Positions 59,276 to 64,000 of a stretch of 64,000 nt of DNA are shown here, in pieces. The position numbers and the translations under genes were made by a program. The notes below the pieces were generated by a model that was not told the DNA's origin, made no database searches, and saw nothing but the letters and a program-made list of their open reading frames with translations. Position 1 is the stretch's first letter, and each line of letters begins with the position of its first letter. This DNA comes from Halomicroarcula saliterrae (lineage in GTDB: Archaea; Halobacteriota; Halobacteria; Halobacteriales; Haloarculaceae): contig NZ_JAMQON010000001.1 of assembly GCF_031624395.1 (NCBI RefSeq), forward strand, positions 868,001 through 932,000. Reading direction: 5' to 3'.

Positions 59276-59464
59276 GTGTTCGGCGACCCCTCGACGCTGA
59301 CATCGCGGATTATCCTACTGCTCGGTCCCATCTATCTCGTCTACATGGCGCTGCAACCGCCGCCGACCAGATGGGTCGGACTGGCCTGCCTGGCGGTCCT
59401 GACTCCGTTCGCCGTCGGCTGGCTGCTCGGTCGGTACGCGGATGTCGGACCGTGGGCTGAGTAG
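59276..59464 (+). CDS. Small membrane protein
   Basis: 62 residues with GTG start; two hydrophobic helices (about 11-26, 33-50). No family recognised. It follows trm56 by 31 bases. Confidence 0.5.
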   Translation: MFGDPSTLTSRIILLLGPIYLVYMALQPPPTRWVGLACLAVLTPFAVGWLLGRYADVGPWAE

Positions 59465-59555
59465 CCGGCGACCGCCTCGCGCTTGCGAGCCGCGGAGCGC
59501 TGGCACCGTCAGAGACCCGGAGGTTTTAACCACGTGACCCCCCGACAACACGGTA

Positions 59556-60080
59556 ATGGCTTTTGAGGACCTCTTGGAGGACCCCGTCATACAGAAGTAC
59601 CTCCACGAGCTGGTCGGACCGAAAGGGATGCCGGTCGCCGCCGCGCCGCCGGACGGCGAGGTGACCGACGAGGAGTTGGCCGAGGAACTGGGCCTCGAAC
59701 TGAACGACGTTCGCCGCGCGCTCTTTATTCTCTACGAGAACGACCTGGCGGCCTATCGCCGGCTCCGCGACGAGGACTCGGGGTGGCTCACGTACCTGTG
59801 GACGTTCGAGTACGAGGAGATCCCCGAACAGCTCGAAGAGGAGATGTACCGGCTGCTGGAGGGGCTCGAAGAGCGCCGCGAGTACGAGCGCAACAACGAG
59901 TTCTACCTCTGTGAGCACTGTGGCATCCGATTCGAGTTCGGCGAGGCCATGGAGTTCGGCTTCGAGTGCCCCGAGTGTGGCAACCAGGTCGAGGCGATGG
60001 AGAACACCCGCCTCGTGACGGCGATGGAGAACCGGATCGACGAACTGCGCTCGGAACTAAACGTGGAAGCCGAGGCCTGA
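59556..60080 (+). CDS. tfe: Transcription initiation factor E, alpha subunit
   Basis: 174 residues. N-terminal extended winged helix (VTDEELAEELGLELNDVRRALFILYEN in parts) and C-terminal zinc ribbon CEHCGIRFEF...CPECGNQV. Stimulates promoter opening with archaeal RNA polymerase. The stop overlaps the next ATG (TGATGG context). Confidence 0.95.
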   Translation: MAFEDLLEDPVIQKYLHELVGPKGMPVAAAPPDGEVTDEELAEELGLELNDVRRALFILYENDLAAYRRLRDEDSGWLTYLWTFEYEEIPEQLEEEMYRLLEGLEERREYERNNEFYLCEHCGIRFEFGEAMEFGFECPECGNQVEAMENTRLVTAMENRIDELRSELNVEAEA

Positions 60081-60763
60081 TGGTCGTCCTTGGTTCCAAA
60101 GTGTACGTGACGGGCGACGCCCGTGACCGTGCGCTCGACGGCCTGCGCGGGCTGGTGAACGACCGGTTCGGTGACCTCGACGTGGAGTTCGAGATCGGCC
60201 ACCGGGATGACGACTTCCCGGTCGTCACGGTGGAGGGCCCCGACGCCGTGGTCGCCCGGAATATCCTGCGCGAGGAGTTCGGCGAGGTCGTGCCGACCCA
60301 CGAGGCCGGCGACACCTACGTCGGCACGCTAGATAGCTGGGACGACGACGGGTTCGTGCTGGACGCCGGGCCGGCTGGCGACGTGCGGATTCCGGCGGCG
60401 AACCTCGACCTCGGACAGGGGACCCCACACCAGATTCGCAAGCGGTTCGGCCTCGTCCAGCACCTCTCGATGCGGTTCGTCGCCGGTGACGAGCCCCGAC
60501 TGGCCGACGAGGAGGTCGACCGCCTCTACGACTGGAAACGGGGCGGCGACCACGGTAACGGTCGCGTCAACACCAACAGCGCGACACGCTCGGAGGTGCG
60601 GGCGACGGTCAACAAGTCCGGTCACGCCCAGGATATCGTCACCGTCGAACGCCTCGGACTGCTGGAGATGAGCATCATCTGCAACCCGGACACCGACGCC
60701 CCGGGCCTGCTGGCCGACATCGGCCGGTTCATGCCGTCGGAACTACTCGCCGTCGTTCCCTGA
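60080..60763 (+). CDS. DUF2110-family protein
   Basis: 227 residues from ATG 60080, overlapping the TFE stop. Family marks: VLGSKVYVTGDARDRAL near the start and GTPHQIRKRFGLVQH. DUF2110 commonly follows tfe in euryarchaea, suggesting a link with transcription or translation, but its function is not known. Confidence 0.85.
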   Translation: MVVLGSKVYVTGDARDRALDGLRGLVNDRFGDLDVEFEIGHRDDDFPVVTVEGPDAVVARNILREEFGEVVPTHEAGDTYVGTLDSWDDDGFVLDAGPAGDVRIPAANLDLGQGTPHQIRKRFGLVQHLSMRFVAGDEPRLADEEVDRLYDWKRGGDHGNGRVNTNSATRSEVRATVNKSGHAQDIVTVERLGLLEMSIICNPDTDAPGLLADIGRFMPSELLAVVP

Positions 60764-60764
60764 T

Positions 60765-61556
60765 ATGCAACGTCGCATCCTCGCACTGCTTGCCGTCCTC
60801 GCGCTGGTCGGACTCGCCGGCTGTACCGGTATCTTCGGCCCCGAAGAGGTCGACTCGGACCAGCTGAACGAGAACGCGAGCTACGACTGGGACACCGAGG
60901 CGAACGCCTCGCTAACGCTCAATCGAACCTCCTACAGAGCGGTGTACGACATTCCGGACAACTCCACGTTCACCATCTACAACCGGGACGACCTCGGTCG
61001 GGAGGAGAGCGTCCCGGTCAGCGCCCTGCGGTTCCGCTACGACAACGGGACCGTCATCAGCCCGGCTAACTCCTCGCTCACTGCCGACCGAACCGGCCGC
61101 TCTACTATCATCCGACTGCCCAACAACAGCAGCGGGCAGGTCGCCTACAGCGCGCCGCGTCAGGGCAAGTCCTTCTCCACGCCGACCTACGCGTCCGGCT
61201 ACAACTACTCGGTGACGCTTCCGCCGGGCCGACGCGTGGGGATTCCGCTGCTCTCGCAGGTCACGCCCGGCGGCTACGAGACGGAGACGAACGCCACGAC
61301 CAATCGGATGACCGTCACGTGGGACGAACCCGTGGACGCGCGGGCGATACGGCTCCGGTTCTACCTCGAACGTGACCTCTACATCTTCGGCGGGCTCGCC
61401 GCCATCGCCGTCGTCGTCGGCGGCGTGGGGACGGTGTACTACTGGCGCCAGCTGCAGGCGGTCAGACGGCGGCGACAGGAGGCCGGTATCGACCTCGAAG
61501 AGGAGTACGACGACGACGACTTCGGCGACGACGGCCCGCCACCGGGCATGCGCTGA
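60765..61556 (+). CDS. Membrane-anchored lipoprotein (DUF5803-like)
   Basis: 263 residues. Lipobox LAGC near 17-20, an extracellular beta domain with many N-x-S/T sites, one transmembrane helix near 205-225, and an acidic cytoplasmic tail. Haloarchaea-specific. Two bases after DUF2110, so probably the end of the tfe operon. Confidence 0.72.
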   Translation: MQRRILALLAVLALVGLAGCTGIFGPEEVDSDQLNENASYDWDTEANASLTLNRTSYRAVYDIPDNSTFTIYNRDDLGREESVPVSALRFRYDNGTVISPANSSLTADRTGRSTIIRLPNNSSGQVAYSAPRQGKSFSTPTYASGYNYSVTLPPGRRVGIPLLSQVTPGGYETETNATTNRMTVTWDEPVDARAIRLRFYLERDLYIFGGLAAIAVVVGGVGTVYYWRQLQAVRRRRQEAGIDLEEEYDDDDFGDDGPPPGMR

Positions 61557-61617
61557 GAGGGGGCCGTCCACGGTCGGCTGGCGACACGTTATGCCGTTCC
61601 AGTTAGTACAGTGACGT

Positions 61618-62082
61618 ATGCCGACAGAGACATACGGGCAGTGGATGGGGACGCCGATGGACGAGCGGGACATCGACCGACTGCTGACAGACGCCGGCTG
61701 GGGCGTCCTCTCGCTGGCCGAGGGCGACGAGCCCTACAGCATTCCCGTCTCCTTCGGCTACGACGGCGCGGACGTGTTCCTCGCGCTCATACGCGATAGC
61801 CCGGCGAACACGAAGTTCGAGTTCGTCGAGGACGGCCAGCGGGCGCGCCTGCTCGTGACCGACATCGGCGGCCGCTTCGACTGGCAGTCGATCGCTGTGA
61901 CGGGGTCCGTCCGTGCGCTCGACCGGGACGGCAGCGAGTGGGACGGCGCCGTCGAGACGCTGGACGACAACGCCTGGTTCTCGACGGATTTCGAGCGGGC
62001 CGAGGGCATCGAAGAGATAACTGTGTGGCGCCTCGCTCCCGACGAGGTCCGGGGGCTGGAAGTGCGGGAAGACGAGAACTGA
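61618..62082 (+). CDS. Pyridoxamine 5'-phosphate oxidase-fold flavoprotein
   Basis: 154 residues. Split-barrel pattern WGVLSLAEGDEPYSIPVSFGYDG (in parts) and TDIGGRFDWQSIAVTGSVRAL. Such small proteins bind FMN or F420 and reduce or scavenge small molecules; the exact substrate is unknown. Confidence 0.82.
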   Translation: MPTETYGQWMGTPMDERDIDRLLTDAGWGVLSLAEGDEPYSIPVSFGYDGADVFLALIRDSPANTKFEFVEDGQRARLLVTDIGGRFDWQSIAVTGSVRALDRDGSEWDGAVETLDDNAWFSTDFERAEGIEEITVWRLAPDEVRGLEVREDEN

Positions 62083-62127
62083 AACGCGGTGGTCGGTACC
62101 CACCGACAGCGTGGGGCCCCGATGTGA

Positions 62128-62520
<393 letters not shown>

Positions 62521-62621
62521 TCGCTCGCTCTCTCCGCTCTCCTCGTCCGTTTCGGTACGTAACTCGCATGTAGATTTATTAACATTACGGGGCGACGTAT
62601 CTACCGAGAGGCGTGATATCT

Positions 62622-63476
62622 ATGCACACGGTAGTTCTGACCAAAGGGGTCCCCGACTTCCGCGAAGGGCAGGTCTCCTTCGACGAGGACGGGCACCTCG
62701 AACGCGGCAAGACGCCCACGGTGATGAACCCGAACGACCGACACGCGCTGCGGGCGGCGCTCCAGACGACCGTCCGCAACGGCGGGACCGTCTCGCTGAT
62801 GAGCATGGGTCCGCCGGGGTACGAGGACGTGTTGCGGGAGGGAATGCGCGACGTCTACGCCGACGACTGCTATCTCCTCTCCGACCGGGAGATGGGGGCG
62901 GCGGACACCTGGGCGACGGCCATGACCGTCGCGACGGGCCTCCAGCATCTGGCGGAACCGCCGGACCTCGTCTTCGCGGGGTTCAAGACCGCCGACGGGG
63001 AGACCGGTCACACCGGGCCCCAGACCGCCTACTGTCTGGACTGGCCGATGGTGACCCACGTCGTCTCGCTGTCGGTGGACGAGGACGCGGGGCGGCTCAC
63101 CGCCGAACGGCTCGTCGACGGCGACGTGACCGAGATAGAGACCGTCGAGGCGCCGCTGCCCTGTTTCGTCATGGCCGACCCCGAGTTCGAGCCCACCTAT
63201 CGCACGGCGGGCCATCGGCTCGAACACAAGGACCGCCGGGCCGCGACACGGGCGCGGGCCGACGAGTTCGAGGACCACCTGACGGTGTGGGACCACGAGG
63301 AGCTGAATCTGGACCCCGACTACATCGGGCTGGACGGCTCCCCGACCATCGTCGCCGGCGTCGACCCAATCCCGAAGGCGCCCGCCGAGCGCGAGGCCAC
63401 GGTGGTCGACGGCGCGGACCCCGGCGCGCTCGAACCGGTCGTGGACGAGCTCCTCCCACACGCGGCGGGTGACTGA
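62622..63476 (+). CDS. etfB: Electron transfer flavoprotein, beta subunit
   Basis: 284 residues from ATG 62622; a GTG at 62613 is the alternative. Family features: VLTKGVPDFREG at the start, NPNDRHALRAAL, and a C-terminal KAPAEREA segment. The FixA/EtfB subunit binds AMP and shuttles electrons from acyl-CoA dehydrogenases to quinone. etfA follows three bases after the stop. Confidence 0.9.
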   Translation: MHTVVLTKGVPDFREGQVSFDEDGHLERGKTPTVMNPNDRHALRAALQTTVRNGGTVSLMSMGPPGYEDVLREGMRDVYADDCYLLSDREMGAADTWATAMTVATGLQHLAEPPDLVFAGFKTADGETGHTGPQTAYCLDWPMVTHVVSLSVDEDAGRLTAERLVDGDVTEIETVEAPLPCFVMADPEFEPTYRTAGHRLEHKDRRAATRARADEFEDHLTVWDHEELNLDPDYIGLDGSPTIVAGVDPIPKAPAEREATVVDGADPGALEPVVDELLPHAAGD

Positions 63477-63478
63477 CG

Positions 63479-64000
63479 ATGCCGGATATCGACCTCTCCG
63501 ACCACGAGATAGCCGAGCTGGGACCGATGCTGAAGGACATCGAAGACCCCGAGGTGCTGCGGGAGCTGCTGGCCGCCGAGGCCGGCGGGCTGGACCGGGC
63601 GCCGGTGATTCGCCTCATCGAGGACCGCATCGAGAAAGCCGAGACCGTCGAGGAGGGCGAGAGCCGCCCCGAAGCGGCCGACCTCACCGAGCTGTCCGTC
63701 GCGGACGTGGCCAACATGGTCCGGGACATCGACGACGCGGAGACGCTGCGGACCCTCCTCGAACGCGAGCGCGAGGGACGGGACCGCGACAGCGCCGTCA
63801 CGCAGATAGCGAACCGAATCGAGTCGGTCGAGGGCAGCGAAGAACGCGACGAACCCGTCGAGACCGTTCCGCCCGAGGAGAAACACCCCGAACTCGACCA
63901 TCCGACCAACGAGAAACAGTGGGTCGAGGGGACCGTCGACGGCGAGTACCGCGACATGTGGGTGTACTGCGAGACGCAGGCCGGCGAACTGGTCGACGTC
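63479..64000 (+). CDS. etfA: Electron transfer flavoprotein, alpha subunit (start only)
   Basis: 174 codons visible from ATG 63479, running off the right edge. About 140 residues of acidic helical extension (with repeated LLxxExxG-type helices) precede the expected EtfA core, which seems to begin near KQWVEGTVDGEYRDMWVYCE. The N-terminal extension is larger than in bacterial EtfA and may dock the ferredoxin or membrane dehydrogenase. Confidence 0.85.
   Translation, partial: MPDIDLSDHEIAELGPMLKDIEDPEVLRELLAAEAGGLDRAPVIRLIEDRIEKAETVEEGESRPEAADLTELSVADVANMVRDIDDAETLRTLLEREREGRDRDSAVTQIANRIESVEGSEERDEPVETVPPEEKHPELDHPTNEKQWVEGTVDGEYRDMWVYCETQAGELVDV

Overview
The window is a chromosomal (or chromosome-like) segment of a haloarchaeon, class Halobacteria. 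The proteins are strongly acidic, and most of the window is GC-rich. Family markers agree: TFE alpha, Trm56, UPF0058, a HalX response regulator, a PGF-CTERM surface protein, KaiC-like ATPases, and ThyX. I do not assign a genus.

Region 1 (1-14.1 kb) is an accessory island. It holds an OB-fold/zinc protein cut by the window edge, an AAA/DUF4143-like ATPase, a HicB-HicA toxin-antitoxin pair, and a large protein joining a phospholipase-D nuclease domain to a P-loop ATPase-like domain. A small DNA-binding-like protein, a SWIM zinc-finger protein and a serine recombinase follow. Then comes a visibly AT-richer block with a membrane DnaJ protein and a tightly packed four-gene cassette: membrane protein, unknown, Panacea-like protein, Rad50/SMC-like ATPase. 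The last 13 codons of the SWIM gene recur, diverged, immediately after the cassette, so the 7.2-kb block is bounded by two SWIM gene ends.

Region 2 (14.1-20.7 kb) is the most remarkable part. On the minus strand lie a Ro60/TROVE-vWA protein, an RlaP-type nucleotidyltransferase, 23 tightly packed tRNA genes covering 17 amino acids, and, directly upstream of the TROVE gene, four tandem structured RNAs that look like Y RNAs. Each Y-like RNA has an 8-bp terminal stem and a shared asymmetric internal loop (TCGAG on the 5' side, CGATTTTC-like on the 3' side). At least one carries a circularly permuted tRNA mimic with T arm, closed acceptor stem and D arm, as described for bacterial YrlA. Three tRNAs carry internal structured insertions: two related ones in the T loop of tRNA-Ile and tRNA-Trp, and one in the D loop of tRNA-Arg(TCT). 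Several others have mismatched stems. I read this as a mobile or virus-derived RNA-repair/tRNA-supply island with its own Ro RNP.

Region 3 (20.8-64 kb) is ordinary haloarchaeal core. It includes a GlmU-like sugar nucleotidyltransferase, a native tRNA-Glu, a large FAD/Fe-S D-2-hydroxyacid dehydrogenase, thyX, response regulators and sensor kinases (one with a LOV-like flavin domain, translationally coupled to a double KaiC protein), Mn superoxide dismutase, photolyase, and an almost complete menaquinone pathway (menF, menD, menB, menA, menC, menE in two blocks). It ends with secreted and membrane proteins, trm56, TFE, a ferredoxin, and etfB followed by etfA, which runs off the right edge.
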